A DNA stretch of 64,000 bases, taken from contig JAOANR010000006.1 of the NCBI GenBank assembly GCA_030278955.1, positions 11,245,915-11,309,914 of the forward strand, given 5' to 3'. Of the stretch, positions 24,584-38,685 are shown piece by piece. Source of the stretch: Hygrophila difformis. Its lineage: Eukaryota > Streptophyta > Magnoliopsida > Lamiales > Acanthaceae. Position 1 is the stretch's first letter; every line of letters starts with the position of its first letter. Position numbers and translations under genes: made by a program. Below the pieces are notes generated by a model. The model saw only the letters and a list, made by a program, of their open reading frames with translations, was not told where the DNA came from and did not search any database.

Positions 24584-27500
24584 TCAAATCTTTTGAAGAA
24601 CTTCTCTATACACCACATTCAATGTCAGATTATTTTCATCAAGATTATGACTTCTAGACAATAAAAATTTCAAACCGGAACGCCGCACAACACGTGAAGC
24701 AGCAACGTATAATTGTCCGTGAGTGAAAACTGGTTCATTCAAGAAAACTCCAACATGATGTAAAGACTGACCTTGGCTCTTGTTGATCGTCATGGCATAA
24801 GAGACAATTAAAGGAAATTGTCGTCTTACAAATTTAAAAGGTATCCTGCGATCAGAAGACGTCATGCTCATTCGTGGAATCAAGACTCTATCTCCAGTAC
24901 GGTCACCATTCAATACTTCTCCCTCAAGTACATTTTTCCCCATTCTTGTGAGAACCAATCTTGTTCCATTGCACAGTCCATTAGTTGAATCAATGTTTCT
25001 GAGCAACATTACTGGTGTTCCAATTTTCAGCGTGAGAGAATGTGCAGGCATGCCCGAACAATTAATGGAATTGAGGAATTCCTGAGTATGGATCTCGGAG
25101 AAACTTGAGAAACCGCCTTCGGAAGGAGATGCAACATCTGCACTAAAATATGTCCTGCTTTCTTCTTTGTTGAGTGACATCATATAAGCATTGATAACAT
25201 CAATAGACTTGATTGTGGGAGCAAGAATAGCACGCTCTTTCAGATAACTTGAGTTAAACATTTGATCTTCAAAGGAAGGATATACAGCTGAGACAATTGC
25301 ACTTACAGGATCATCCTTGTAATGAATGATTAAATCAGGAGGAATCTCTACATTTCCCAGACCATCATTGTCTCTATTAAGAAGACCATCTCCAAGAGAA
25401 CATAACCATCTCGAAAAAATGTCTAGTTCTGATCTCTCATCAGGTGTAGATGCAGTTTGGAGTCTCATATTCTTGGTTAATTCGAAGACTGTGCACAGAT
25501 TCCATAATTTTGAAGAATTCAAACTTGCATTTACAATCTGTTGCCTCGTTCCTTTTGGAATTACAGGAAGAATCTGTCTAAAGTCACCACCAAAAACAAT
25601 TGTTTTTCCACCAAATGGTAACTCTGTATTCTCGCTGTTTAAAGGCCTCATGACATCTCTCAATGTTCTGTCAAGTGCTTCGTAACAATGCCTGTGAGTC
25701 ATGGGAGCTTCATCCCATATGATCAATTTTGCTTTTTGAATTAGACACGCAAGAGGAGATTTTGGTGAAATTCCACACATGGAATCTTCTGTTACCTCAA
25801 TTGGTATTTTGAAACGCGAGTGAGTTGTTCTTCCGCCCGGAAGTAATAACGCTGCGATGCCACTCGAAGCAACACAAAGAACAATTTCACCTTTAGATCT
25901 CAATGCAGCAGCCAAACCATTCCACACAAATGTTTTACCCGTTCCACCATAACCATAGAGAAAAAATACACCACCGTTTCCTGAATTAATAGCATGCAAA
26001 ACAGAATCATGTACGTGAAGCTGCTCAACAGTGCATTTCTCCATAAAATTTTTATGTATCTGAATCTGAGCTGCACGATCGTATGAGAGTTCATCAATAA
26101 TAAGAATGTTTGCATCAATGATTGATTCTAATCCAGTGGGATAAGGAATATCAGGAAAATTGCTTAGGCTCATCCCTGCGAGTCGTAGAGATTTCTCAAT
26201 TTCAATTAAAATGACATTCTGTACCTCAGAATCTCCAATGATGGAAGCTGCCAATAAAAAAATTTAACTATTTGTAATTTAAATACAAAAAAAAAATAAT
26301 TAAACAAATTATCGATTAAAAATAGGATATTATATTGAAATTTATATTCAAATGAAATGTGAACTCACGATTTCTGTATGATACATCATCAGACATGTAA
26401 TGCCAGGATTTCGTCCAAAAATCACCGGGAGATGTTAAAGAACATGAGAGCAGTATTGAAACAAAAAGATTTCTTAGGCTAGACGCAGATGCCCAATTGC
26501 TGGCCTCCTTCATTGCTTCAATGTATTCACCATCATCCTCTAGAAGTCCTAGGGAATAGCAAGCATCTTTGTATGTACTGTATTGGACGCCATCAATCTT
26601 CCGCAACTCTTCGAAACTCCTAGGGCCCTTGACAACATTGAGCAAACATCTCATGTAGTACAATTCACCCGCTCGAGGATGAATGTAGCTCATCCTTCCC
26701 ACTGAATATCCTTTTTGTCTAGGTACCCATTCTCTTGATTTATCCTTCCATACAAATTTTGATGGAAATTCAGTATAGGTGAGTTCCCTTGCTTGTTCGT
26801 ATTTTGAATTTGCTTTGAACCATGACAAAAATTGAGATTCCTTCACCCGTGCTTGATCAACTACTGTTGTAATAGATGAATCTTCTGAGAAGACAATAGG
26901 CTGTTCTCCTGGCATATGAAAACCAAGACGTTCAACAGATGGAGTACGGTAGTGAATATCAAACATGAAGAGTCTCCATGCAGCCTCACATGGCGATATA
27001 TAGCGGAAGTCATAATAGTTATTCACTTCATCAGTTGTATCCTTGGACCTGTCTATTCCAGTACTTTCATAAAAGGAACCTGTGACTCGATCATAGCCTT
27101 TGTGAACATATTTAAATAAATACTTGATCGATCGACTCTGATTACACCATTCAACATTTATATGTGCACCGTACTTTATGAGGAGATACCTGTTATGTGG
27201 AACAACATGGCGATTGTCAAATAAGAAACCATTTTTCTCAAGATTTCTGCCATTGTCACGACGTCTATAAACAGGATATCCCTCATCATCAACTGAAGTA
27301 TAGTCGACAAAACGCTTCGGATAATACTTTGAACATCGATCGTTTATCATGCAGGAAGCATTCTTCAATGCGGAACCACATGGACCATGAAGCATTAAAT
27401 TACAAACGGCTTCATAGTATACAGGATCATTCTCTTTGTCAGGAAATTCAGCTGAAATGATCTCGTCAATTTTTTGAGGACTCCATATGTTATTTCCACC

Positions 27501-30001
27501 GCGAACAAACAATAATATATGCGCATGGGGTAGTCCTCTCTTCTGAAACTCAATTGTATATACAACTGCAACAAATAAAAACTGCTAAATAAATAAATAC
27601 ATAAATAAATAAATAATAAATATCAAGAGGAAATGGTACTTACCTGCTTTCACTTCTCCAAATATTTTTTCACGCTTAAAATCCTGAATCATTAGGTCTA
27701 ATTTCATCTTGAAAACTCGGGAAACAATGTCGGCTCTGTCGGCAGCCTTCAAACCATACTTCGCAACATATCTAGTTATTTCAGGCCAAGTAGGATTGCA
27801 TGTGAATGTAATGAATAGATTGGGATACCCAGCCCACCTACAAATTGCCATTGCATCTTGATAATTTTGTATTAAATACCTCGCACCGCCAGTGAATGAT
27901 GAAGGTAATATAATACGCTTTCCACAATTAGTAGCCTCGGATTCTCCCTCCAAAAGAGCATCATGCAGTCCTTTGTACAGATCACATCTCAATTTCTTCT
28001 GGTTGTTTCGGATATATAGAAGTCTCCCAGTCTCAACCATTGTGTATGTATCAACTAAAAATTGTTGGAATAACCTTCTAGATAAAAAAATGAGAGACAA
28101 TTCAGATTCTCTGGGATGAAGTCTGAAACATAAATATTCTCTGAGAGTAATATTGATTCTTTTCATTACTCCAGTATGATTCCGAGGTATACCATCTCTG
28201 AATCCGTCCTCGCCATAAGGAAACAACAATGGATACTGCAGAGCAAGAAAAGATGGATGTGATTCATTTATCCTTTGCAGAGATCCATTGTGACTTTCAA
28301 TAATTATGTCTCTGTCCTCCAAGTTTTCATCGAAGTCTCCCACTAAAAGAGCAGCAACTTCAGAAACAGAAGGGGCATTGTATGTCCTTCCATCGTGAGC
28401 TCGACTACTTATAAGTCGAAGTTTTAAATTTATTGTATTGTCATTGTTTAATCTATCCCTCGCCATACGATAAGACATTGTAAGAACATTATGCTGGTCC
28501 AGCATTTTTCGGAGGGCAGCAACAATTTCAATATCAAGCTCAGGTGCACTGCCATTGGTTCCACTGAAAAAAAAATTATTATATAAGTTTATATGCATAA
28601 AAGAATAGAGAATGAAGTGTAAAGAAAAATATTAAACTACTGTGGAGAGCAGGATATTTACCATAAAGCATTTATCCGATTTTGATCTTCATTGTCGGTA
28701 TCAAATATATAGAGTTGCCCGAACTGTGGATTTTTTCCCTCAGGAGGAAGTAAAGTTCCGATCGAATGATAATTTTGACCACTAATACGGAACATCGGTG
28801 GACAGGATCCATTATTTATGGTTCTATCAACCTTACCTCCCATTGATGTGAAACTAAACATAGAATTATAAGCTCTAATGTGATGTAGGAAATTCCTACT
28901 CTTGCGGCTATTACCAAAAAAGTAATTCCTTAATAATTGAGGAGGTTCTGGCATTCTAGGAATACTTGTTTTCCCGCTCAAACAACAAACACTATATTTT
29001 GGATGTTTGCTCCTGTAGTGTTTGCCAAGTCTTTCCTCATACCAAAAATTCGCCTGGCAATGATCGCATGCATAGGTTGGATCCCCTAGATCGTAGTATT
29101 CTGGGAAAAAAAATTGGAAATCAAAACCGATGTTTAATATAATGTTAAAGGTTGAAAATTAAATATTTACCTATAAATGCAGATAGAGGTAAATTGTTAA
29201 GACCAATCAAATCCTCATGGCCATTCGAAGTATAAGGAATATCTGCAATTCAATACATCGAATAGAATTGTGTTTAATTCATTATAAATTGTCATCCAAT
29301 TTTTTTGAAAATAAATTCAAACCTTCGTTCACAGATGATGAAGCATGTTTTTCTGGCTCTTCATTATTTTTTGTTAACACAAAATCGCGGGAGAGCACTG
29401 CAGAAGACATTATATTTAAGAAATCATATATAATTATTAATTGACACATCAAATTAATAATAATTGAACTACTATGATGTGAATGAAATTATTTATTCTT
29501 GCAATGCGTTTATATATTGGATGATATTTATTGTGAATTTAAATGTTTAGTCTATGAGAAAAGAATTATATATATTTCAATGTATTTTTACTATAAATTA
29601 CAACAATATTAAACATATATATTCGAGATAGAGAAGAACGTTGCAACCTGATACTTGAGACGAACTTTGGTTTTGGATAGGTTGATCGGGTGGAATTCGC
29701 GAAAATGATGTATTGCATAATACATCAATACCTGCAATATATAGAAATGAAAATTATATAATGAATTTTCAGTAAATATTTAATTCATATCATATGATAG
29801 AACACTACCATTTGAAATGCAACTCAGAGGAATCCTGCCAAAAGGACTTGATAAATTCTGATTCGAAGCGGATGGTATTGAGTATTTTTTTTGTGTTTCT
29901 CCATCCATTCTTCGAATTTTAATTCGAGAATTTTGAGAAATATTTTCAGAATTTCCGATGTTTTCCTTCCCATCATTGTTCCTCTTGGATGTATTCCTCA
30001 T
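24584..30001 (-). CDS. Helitron Rep-helicase transposase (RepHel), intact
   Basis: Eight exons join without a stop to 1547 aa: 30001-29809, 29731-29648, 29397-29323, 29242-29171, 29100-28662, 28563-27644, 27565-26369 and 26247-24584. It nicks, unwinds and joins DNA for rolling-circle transposition in the nucleus. An N-terminal zinc-finger-like part (CDHCQANFWYEERLGKHY ... CC) precedes the Helitron-like N domain. The HUH motif is H608-A-H610 within KRGLPHAHILLF. The two nucleophile tyrosines are Y743 and Y747 in KYLFKYVHKG. The Pif1-type SF1 helicase follows with Walker A GYGGTGKT (1092-1099) and DEAPM (1172-1176). All key residues are present and the length is normal for plant RepHel. The stop lies 766 bases from the Helitron 3' end. 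Every intron has GT/AG borders. It could be active. Confidence 0.93.
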
Positions 30002-31031
30002 GTTTCTGGCAAAGTGAAAAACAATATCATATCATCTAATATAATAAAGGAGTTGAATTGTTTATCACAAAAAATATTAAATTCATGAACAAAAAAAAAT
30101 TCCCGCCAGAAAAAATAATTCTGATACTTAATTTTAATATAAAACAATTAAATATTCTTAATTAACAAATAATTATGACACGGATTTCGAGGTTAATTTA
30201 AATGAGTAGTAAATAAACTAAATGGATATCAAAACAATGATGTTACAGTTCTTTTTTTATTCACTATTCAAATATTAAATTTATTGATACATAATAATGT
30301 ATTACTAATAAATGAGAAATTATTGGAAAAAAGGGTAAAGTAATGAACGATATAAATTTCATAGGAATTTGAAGTTATTTATTATCTAAAGAAAAGATGA
30401 ATAATTGATAGGCATTTCAAAAAAATCTAGGTACAATATTAAAAATATAATAATACACGTACGATGAAACATTTTTAATTAATTAGAAAATATAAAAAAT
30501 TGCCAAATGACGTATAGTTTGAATAAATAATTAATACTCAAAGTGTTGAATGACTTAAGAATATATATAGTAAATATATTCAAAATTGGATATTGAAAAC
30601 GATATTATTGGTAGAGTATTTTGAATCTTGCAGTAATGGTCCTGTACGAATTATACCATTATGTACAAATTGAAAAATTGTTGCATAGAAAATTAGATGA
30701 GATTGATTGTAATATTTCCCAGATTTTAACAGCGATCTGTAAAATTAATGGATATCTACTATTATTCTTATACTTTATTGTATATTTAGTGGAAAAAATA
30801 CTACAAAAAAAAATTCAAAATGTTATAAAATTTGTTATAATTAAATGTAAATGTTTAATTAGATAAATGATTCAACATAAGATAGATGATAATTAATAAA
30901 ACGATGTAAAATTTCAGAATAATGTTCGGAATCATTGAATATGATGGATTCAACTACAAAATATGTGGTTCCAACGATAAAAAAAAAATGAAATAAGAAC
31001 ATGTGCACTTCAGTAGAATAAACTTGGATTA
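30002..31031. other. AT-rich spacer between RepHel and RPA1-like genes
   Basis: Contains the RepHel promoter on the minus strand. No further gene is recognised. Confidence 0.6.
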
Positions 31032-33219
31032 TCAATCAATCTTCTCTGTCTTGATTTGAACGGTTGCTTTTGTATCATATTTTGAAGAAGAAAAATCATC
31101 GATCAAATTCTTCTTGAGATCGGTATCATCATCACCAATAGTCTTGACATTAGAGCAACTGGGAGTTTGTTGAGAAGATTGGTTACTCTCGGAGTAAATT
31201 GAATTTGAAATTCCTGAATCATCATCGACTTGACTTTCTAAATCAACCGGTTGTGCGATTTTCATTTCATCGACAGTTATTGGACGATCAAACCTCCAAT
31301 TTTCTCCATCTCCAATCGTTACTTTAAATATGAACCTTTTGTTCATTAAATTCTCAAAGATGTATGAAGGGAAATCCACTTCCTAAATCATGAAAATGTA
31401 AAACGTTAGAATTATTAATCTTAATAATTTATAAAAGTAATCAAACTAAATGAAATAATTAAAGATACCTCAGTCATTTCCTTGTGCAGTACAGATGCAC
31501 TCTTCCCTAAAATACTCTCAGCCTGATTGTCCCAAATGAGAAGTGAACATGAGCTTGTATGATCCGCAACAAAAACTATTAACTTATATCTCATTCCAGC
31601 GGTAGAACGCATCAACTGACAGGAGTTGCAATAGAAGTTTGAATCCACAACAGCTAGCTTTCTCTGACACGTTTTGCAAGAATGAAAGAACCATCCAGCA
31701 GAATCATCTATATGAACAATGATTCCATTCAGATAAAATGAACCGCCCTGCAAAAAGGATGAATCCCATAAATAAAACGAAATTTTATATTATTTTTTTT
31801 AAAAAAAAAAATATACACGATCAAAAGAAATCCAAATTCAAATTACCACTCCAGAAGTACATATGTCCTTAATAGTAGATATTTTGAATGAGGATATATC
31901 TTGTCCATCAGATGAAAAGCTAACAGGAGGAAAGCTGGATAGAGAACTTTCAGGCAAGCTTACATTGCAGATCCTATATTTTAAGATAAATTTACTGATT
32001 CAGCAAATCATATAGAATAAAAATATTTGAGAAATAATCGAATCATATATTATAAAAAATTGAGAGAACTAACCGTTCCATAAAATTTTTAACCTCAAGA
32101 ATATCGGGATTCAATAGAAGTTTCGACACGCGAAAAGCGTTTTGAACTTGAGTTTTACCTAATAAAATAAATATATAAATATAATATATAAAAATATTCG
32201 GATATTAAATAAATAATTGGAACAAATTTATTGCTATACAATACTACTATAACAAAACCTTGGTATGTATTAACTCGACAAAACTGAAGGACAAATGCAT
32301 TCATAGTGATATCATCTTCATTGAAGCCCGACAAAAATACGTCCACGTATTCGTCCCACAGGGTACAACTTATCATAAGACCCCTGTAATTTAGATTGAT
32401 GAAATGAGCAAAAAAAATTATAATTTAATAACAATATACTAAGATAAATAATATTGTTAGATAGACATAAAATATTACTCGTCATCTTGGAGGGATACTT
32501 CGAGAAGGCGCTTCTCCTTTCCGTCGCGAGTAGTTTTCTTCTTCGGACCATCAATTTTTGTAACGCGGCCAATGATATCTATTTAAGAAAAGAAGCAAAA
32601 AAATCCTCGATGAAATGTTAGATTTTGTTTATGTTCGAATTATTTAGTTTGAAAAATAAAATGTTTGTAAAGAATATTTATTAAATCATCAAAAAAAAAA
32701 AATGTGATATAGAAATAATATTACCAAACGGAGCTTCATTCTGAGGGTCATCCATTGCAAAGATGTCCTTAAATGGTTTAAATGAGTAACTTAAATCGGG
32801 AAAATTAGTATCTTTGCATGAAGTTACAACTGAATTCCCATATAAATTGCCTTTATAATCGTGAGCAGTAAGTCGAAATCTATCTTTGTTGTCAGTAACA
32901 AAGAACCGATAAATTGAGTAGATAGAACCCTCCTCGAAAATTTTGACAAATTTCTTTGCTAATGATCTTGATGCGGTAAAATGAAATCGAGTACCCTATA
33001 TTTAAAAAAAAAAAATTAGGCAATATTTATAAATAGTGAGATTACGTTTAAACAATAGACAAATTATGGAATAACCTCATTGTCATGCAGGATGCATTCG
33101 AAGCTGATTAAAAAATCTTTTTGTTGACCCTCCACTGCATAACAACGAACGCATCTTCCCTTCACAGCAACTTTGACGGAAGTAGGATTCAAATTCTTAA
33201 ATGGAACAATATTATCCAT
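31032..33219 (-). CDS. RPA1-like single-strand DNA-binding protein of the Helitron, intact
   Basis: Eight exons join in frame to 493 aa: 33219-33076, 32995-32725, 32578-32479, 32383-32259, 32158-32074, 31973-31847, 31747-31469 and 31382-31032. It resembles the large subunit of replication protein A, with OB-folds that bind single-stranded DNA. Residues 1-138 form a first OB-fold (FHFTASRSLAKKFVKIF), the middle a second (LMISCTLWDEYVDVFLSGF), and residues about 285-400 the zinc-bearing third OB-fold. That last one has C308-x2-C311 and C324-x2-C327. The tail is acidic and Ser-rich. Plant Helitrons often carry such genes next to RepHel, and the protein presumably coats the displaced strand. The start at MDNIVPFK (33219) is preferred to an in-frame Met at 33255. 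Two damaged relatives lie at 51344-51427 and 57341-57859. Confidence 0.9.
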
Positions 33220-35041
33220 GTAGGTGAATACAAATTGCTCGAGATACTTTAACAAATTAGATAAAAAGATAACGTATGAAATTAAGTATCTGATGTGGTG
33301 GTTATGTTGATGGACTGAATCGAATTTTATAGTGAATAGAGGGAAAACAAAAGGTTTTAAGTAAGTTATTAAAATTTAATTTCATTAAAATTTAATATAA
33401 TTTAATATAATGTTTTAATTCGAGAGTACTCAAACAACTCGAAAATGTAACTTTAATAAAAACCGTTCATTATCGATATTTAAATAAATAAATGATACTT
33501 AATAGTTGTATGATGAGATTAAATATTGTGAAGACCAATGGAATTTAAAACGCGAAGCTGAATTTAACAAAGAATTTATATAGTTGATTAAATTGGAGAT
33601 TAGGTCAGTCGAAAAGTTAGCATACACGTTCAAATTCATATGACACAAATAATACTTATTATTATGCAATACTTAATTCAAAGAATGATATTTAATATTT
33701 GTAGGACGATAATCATTATCGGGAAAACAAAAGCAATTTAAAACGTAATGGTTATTTGAACAAAAAATAAATGATTTTGAAAAAATTGGGGCTAGGGTGA
33801 ACCCAAGAGTTAGGATAAACGGTCAGATTCATCTTGCACAATCAACGCTTATTATTATGAAATGTATCAAGATTTAATTGTATTTTATAATAGTTTAATA
33901 TTTATTTAAATCGAGCAATTTAATAATGCTTCTGTATATATATGGACCATCGAATATTATGTTAATTTACTTACTATTATCCTTCTAATTTTTCTTTAAT
34001 AAACAATAAAAAATTCTTAAAAATCTGTATTCGTACACAACCTAAAGATTTTGTCTATTATTAATGTCGTAGATAGTATGAATTGTATTGTTTGTGTGAT
34101 AAAATTTAACAAAGTCAACTGAATGAAATCTATTGCACAAACGTGAATAAAAAATTCACCAACCACTACACTATTTGATAAGATCATAATAAATGAAAAA
34201 CGTCACAGATTACAAATCAAATGCATGGGAAATATAAACTGTTTAGTCACATCATAATTAACTTGGATAAAATAATAGTAAATAATTAACAAATGCAACA
34301 ACTGCCGTAATCCTAAATTAATCTACATATCACTTCGATTTGGAGTTTTTGTGAAGAGAGAATGAATTGTATTTGGTTATTGAAAATTTTTTCAGTTGTA
34401 TTTAATTAAATATGAATCATATTTATATTTATATTTCCTTTATTTTACACAAATGTACATTCAAAATCACCATGTAAACAAATGGTATAATGAATTACGA
34501 ATAGAGAGGGGGAAGTAGCGGAGAATTTGAGAATCATCTTGACTTTTCAAAAAGCGTAGGTATTAGAAAAAAATTTGGAATAATTAGCGGCAAAAATTTA
34601 TAATTTTGAATCGATATAAGGATGTGTTTTATTCATTTTTTTTGTATGACTAAAATTGTTTCCGCTGAATAAAATTATTACATAATGCAATAATATAAAT
34701 AAGGAGATATTAATAATTTTAATGAATCACATCTAATGCTTTATAGTCTACAATATAAGTTTTAGAATGTATGAATTATATTTTAAGCTTCATTGTTTTC
34801 CCGTCAGTAAAAAATAGATTAGACATACAGAACATATAAATTACAGATGCTGGGCAATAGATTAAAAAAAAAAAAAATTTAGTGATGACAATATGAATAT
34901 TTCGACAAAACTATATTTCATTGATCAAATTTAGCAATCCAAAAACAAAAAATGATTAACAATAGAAAAACATAAGCCAAACACAAAAATATTGTCTGAT
35001 CAAATACAATATGGAATAACATGTGCTCCATCATAAAAAAT
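33220..35041. other. AT-rich spacer with a promoter-like repeat
   Basis: No gene is supported. An 87-bp block at 33869-33955 is nearly identical to the promoter block of helical protein gene 1 at 39737-39823. Confidence 0.6.
33869..33955 (+). repeat. orphan copy of a helical-family promoter block
   Basis: 87 bp, starting aagatttaattgtatttt and ending with tctgtatatatatggaccat-cgaat. It matches 39737-39823 except for a few bases. At 39.7 kb it lies just upstream of a gene and supplies its TATA box; here no gene follows, so it looks like the remnant of a duplicated and lost gene. Confidence 0.75.
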
Positions 35042-35943
35042 TCATCTTAAATACATATACTTGGCATTGTCCGGACGAAAAATCCAACACTCCCACGTCG
35101 CAATGCAAAGGATGCAGTCTGTTTGAACAATCTCATAGTCATCGTCTGGCCAACCTCGCATCAGACTAAGAATATGCTCATTAATGTCGCATATTATCTT
35201 ATGAGATGTATCGAAAAAAGGATTTGGAAATTTAGGCCAACAATGAAACCATCGAATTACTTTTGCCCGAAGCGAAACCAATAATTTCTTATCACCGCTG
35301 ATTAGAGACAACGCTCTCGCTCCTTCTTTCAAACGCAGAGCATCATAACTACTAAAAAGCAAAATAGACTTTAGATAAACAGATGGAAGATGTCCATCCT
35401 TAATGGACTTATCCAGAACTGACACAGCACCATCCAAATCACGATGAACGATATGTTTGATCTGGAAGGTTCATTTTTTAAGAAAAAATTATAAGTGGAT
35501 ATAAAAAGTAACAATAAAATAAATTAATAAAAATCAAAATACAATAATTAAATAACATTCTACTCGTTACCATTGCAGACTGAAGTTTAAGCATCGGGTT
35601 GCCATTAGCCACGCAATTAAGGAAGAAATTCCTCTTCGCAGGGCAACGAAATGGCCTCATGAACATTCGAAACGAATCCATACAACATCTAGAATAGACT
35701 AATGGATGCTTTGTCGCTTGATAAAGGGATTTACAACTGAAAATATAATAAGTAATTAAATCATATCAATGAAACAAAAACTTTACAATAAAATGATGAA
35801 TGGTACCTGTAGCTGGCCGTAAACATTTCATCCAACGATGAAGCCGATAAGCGAGACATTATGTCTCCCAAAAGATCGGGAGTAAGATCAAGTAACGATA
35901 TTTGGCGATGACGACGATTAATTTGATCAGACTGATCCATCAC
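35042..35943 (-). CDS. F-box protein A (At2g35280/At1g67623-like)
   Basis: Three exons (35943-35807, 35736-35571, 35461-35042) give an intact 240-aa protein. Residues about 17-60 are an F-box (LTPDLLGDIMSRLSASSLDE), which would bind SKP1 in an SCF ubiquitin ligase. The C-terminal part has short helical repeats (FFLNCVANGNPML, LDKSIKDGHLPSVYLKSILL) and ends with a Cys-rich CILCIATWECWIF motif. I recall this layout from the plant At2g35280/At1g67623 F-box group. It is closest in layout to F-box C (41415-42410), with the same exon phases and an equal-size second exon of 166 bp. The target protein is unknown. Start at MMDQ; the second Met is equally possible. Confidence 0.85.
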
Positions 35944-37549
35944 AATATACTGTATTATCTCTGGATCAATATCGAAATTTTGTGATTCTTACTTGAATGG
36001 ATAAGTCGAGTTTATCAAATGAAGAAATGACGAAAACCATCTGGAATTAAATAGAAGAAAAAAGGTCATATAGTTAACATGGAACGCGGACGGTCGTGCT
36101 CTCCTGTAAAATACTTGAAAAGACATCAATTAATTGCAATGGGAAATGGGAAATGATAATGAATCGTAAAAGACGTGATTCATCATATGGAATAATTAGA
36201 AAGAGAAAAGTGGCTTTTGAAAATTATTACGTCATTAGAGAATTAAAAAAAATAATATTTTCTTGAGAAGTTACATATCTACTAAAAAAACTATATAAAC
36301 ATAATTAATAAGGGGTTTGATTCTCGATTTTTTAAGACAGTATGCAAATATAATTATTTAAAATAATGGATTGAAGAGTGTTTTTATTATAAACCTTAAA
36401 ATTAATTAAATGATCGAATATAATAATTTAATAAGACATATAGTGCTCAAAATAAAAAGATCCAAAAGCACCATAATTTTAACAACATAATATTATAAGA
36501 CGTTTAAAATCATTTCTAAATACATTGGGAATAAATTTAAAATGTTTTAAGTAGTCATGCACACCGAAGGTTGAATGTAAGAGATGAACTCTTTCTATAG
36601 AGCATAATTAACACACTTCAGCATTAAGAAATGATTGAAAAAAACTGAAATAAGTATATGCAATATTATAAGTGAATAAATCTCTCAAAATTACAATATG
36701 AAATCACAATATTAAATAAAAAAAATGATCGAACTTTATATGGACTACTAACAAAAGCAACATCTGTTAAAAGCATTCGATAATGTTACATATAATTTCA
36801 CAAAAATAAAACCTTTGACATAAGAATTAACTGGTCTAACGTACAATATATAGGAATAGATCAATAAATAAATGTGTCTAAACCAATGGATTATTATTAA
36901 CTCGATAGACAGACCTGCAAATAAAAAAAATCTAGTGTTTATGTAAAAAAAAAATTAAAATATTAAATGAAAATATGAGTAATGTCGTGAAAATGAGAAC
37001 TTAAAAATAAAAAAATAAATAAATAAAAAAAATATAAAAATAAAGAGAAAAGGGGATATGGAAAAAAATAATAATTACTTTACAATTTATATCTCATATA
37101 TAATTGTGTCGTATATAACAAACTGTAAAAAAACAATACTACACAAAAAGTCATAAAATATGTTTTTTGCATGTTTGGTCATGTATAATTTATATTCATA
37201 CAACATTGTATATATTAGCAATGATCAATCTCGATTAATTTCCCATAATCTTTTCTGCAGGCAAAATTTAACATGTATGAAGATTATTTTGAATTTTTAG
37301 ACAATCACGTGAATTAATGTTTAAGCGACGCATCCCGCATAGCTTATATATATTCAAAGAAAGATACCAATAAAATACATAAGAAGGGAAATAATATCAC
37401 AAAATATTATGTCTTACAATTCAAAATTAAAAATTCATATCTGTTTAAATTACAATACCAAAAACGAAAGTGCAAATTGTCTAATAAATATTCAAAGCAT
37501 CGGAGTAAATACAAAAGAGCTTGATAATAGTTTTTTAAAAAGGCACAGC
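35944..37549. other. AT-rich spacer between F-box A and F-box B
   Basis: No coding feature is recognised; many A/T runs. Contains the promoter of F-box A and the 3' flank of F-box B. Confidence 0.6.
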
Positions 37550-38685
37550 TTAGTGCAACCATGGGGGATTACAAAAAATCCGGCATTCCTTCGTCGCAAT
37601 GCACATGTTGCACGTCGTGTCATCGAATACATAGTGCATATCCATATCAATCGGCGTTGCTGCAGGGATCGGATGGCCAGGTTTGTTACAAAAATTCAAC
37701 GTCATTGGTTGAAACATTGAACCGTCAATCCAGACACGTTCAAGGATGAGAAGCACTTTCTCCCGACTACGAAGCAACAGTTTCTTGTCTGAAACATATG
37801 GAATCATTCCATCCAATCCCTCTTTGATCAGTCCAGGATCTTTCGAGGTCAACTCAAGAATACACTTAAAATATCTCGAAGCATCATGACCCTCTCCTAT
37901 CGACCACAGCAAACTTAGAATACACCACTGTCGCCTTTTCATCAATACAAACTCAATCTGTACATTTTAATATATTAAAAATAATTAATTAATAGTTCAA
38001 CAACAGAACTTATAATAAGTTGTCTAGAATATATTAAAAAATAGTACTTACAATGGTCTGACGCAATATTAAGTCGTAATTGTCTGCTATAAAGCAGGAA
38101 TTGTAAAAATCCATCTTATTCCCTCTCAATTGAGGTATATGCAGATGAACGAATGAATCCATTGAGCATCTAAGGAAGACAGCGTCAGATTGTGCAGCAT
38201 TGAAAAGAGTTTTGCAGCTGCATACATAGTGTACGTTTATACAATCAAACAATGATAGGTTATATTAAGATCATAATCTACTTAATAGTTTGGATCAAAT
38301 AAGAACTGTAGGAAGTAACCTAAATGCCATGGAGAACAAATAATCCAGCGAATCCTCGGATACTTTGGCGGCAATTTCATTCAGAATCTCTGGCGGCATG
38401 TCCATTAATGTAGTAACGCCGTCCACCGTACTCTCGCCAACGACATTATCCTATAACAACAAATCCATAAACAAACATACAAATAACCAATGAACCAACA
38501 AAATTACATTATTTCCAGCAGTATATAGATTAAAAAAAAATTAACAACTCAAAATCCACACTAACCAATTTCATATGACCAAGAGCATATATACTAACAT
38601 CTGAGGAAGAGCTTCCTGAATCGGACACTGAATCGTCCTCATCCGACAACATATTATTTCTATTTGAAGATTCATGAGAGGCCAT
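37550..38685 (-). CDS. F-box protein B (At2g35280/At1g67623-like)
   Basis: Four exons (38685-38566, 38450-38320, 38217-38052, 37957-37550) give an intact 274-aa protein. An acidic Ser-rich leader (DEDDSVSDSGSSSSDVSIYA) precedes the F-box MDMPPEILNEIAAKVSEDSL. The helical-repeat region contains RQWCILSLLWSIGEGHDASR. The end is CNMCIATKECRIFCNPPWLH, a Cys-rich tail typical of this F-box group. All exon lengths (120, 131, 166, 408 bp) are identical to those of F-box D at 54352-55514, so the two are recent paralogues inside the Helitron. The reading frame has no defect. Substrate unknown. Confidence 0.86.

Noticed and set aside
30621..30866. An 81-codon plus-strand open frame between RepHel and RPA1-like
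   Set aside because: Compositionally AT-driven (Ile, Leu, Lys, Tyr) with no conserved feature.
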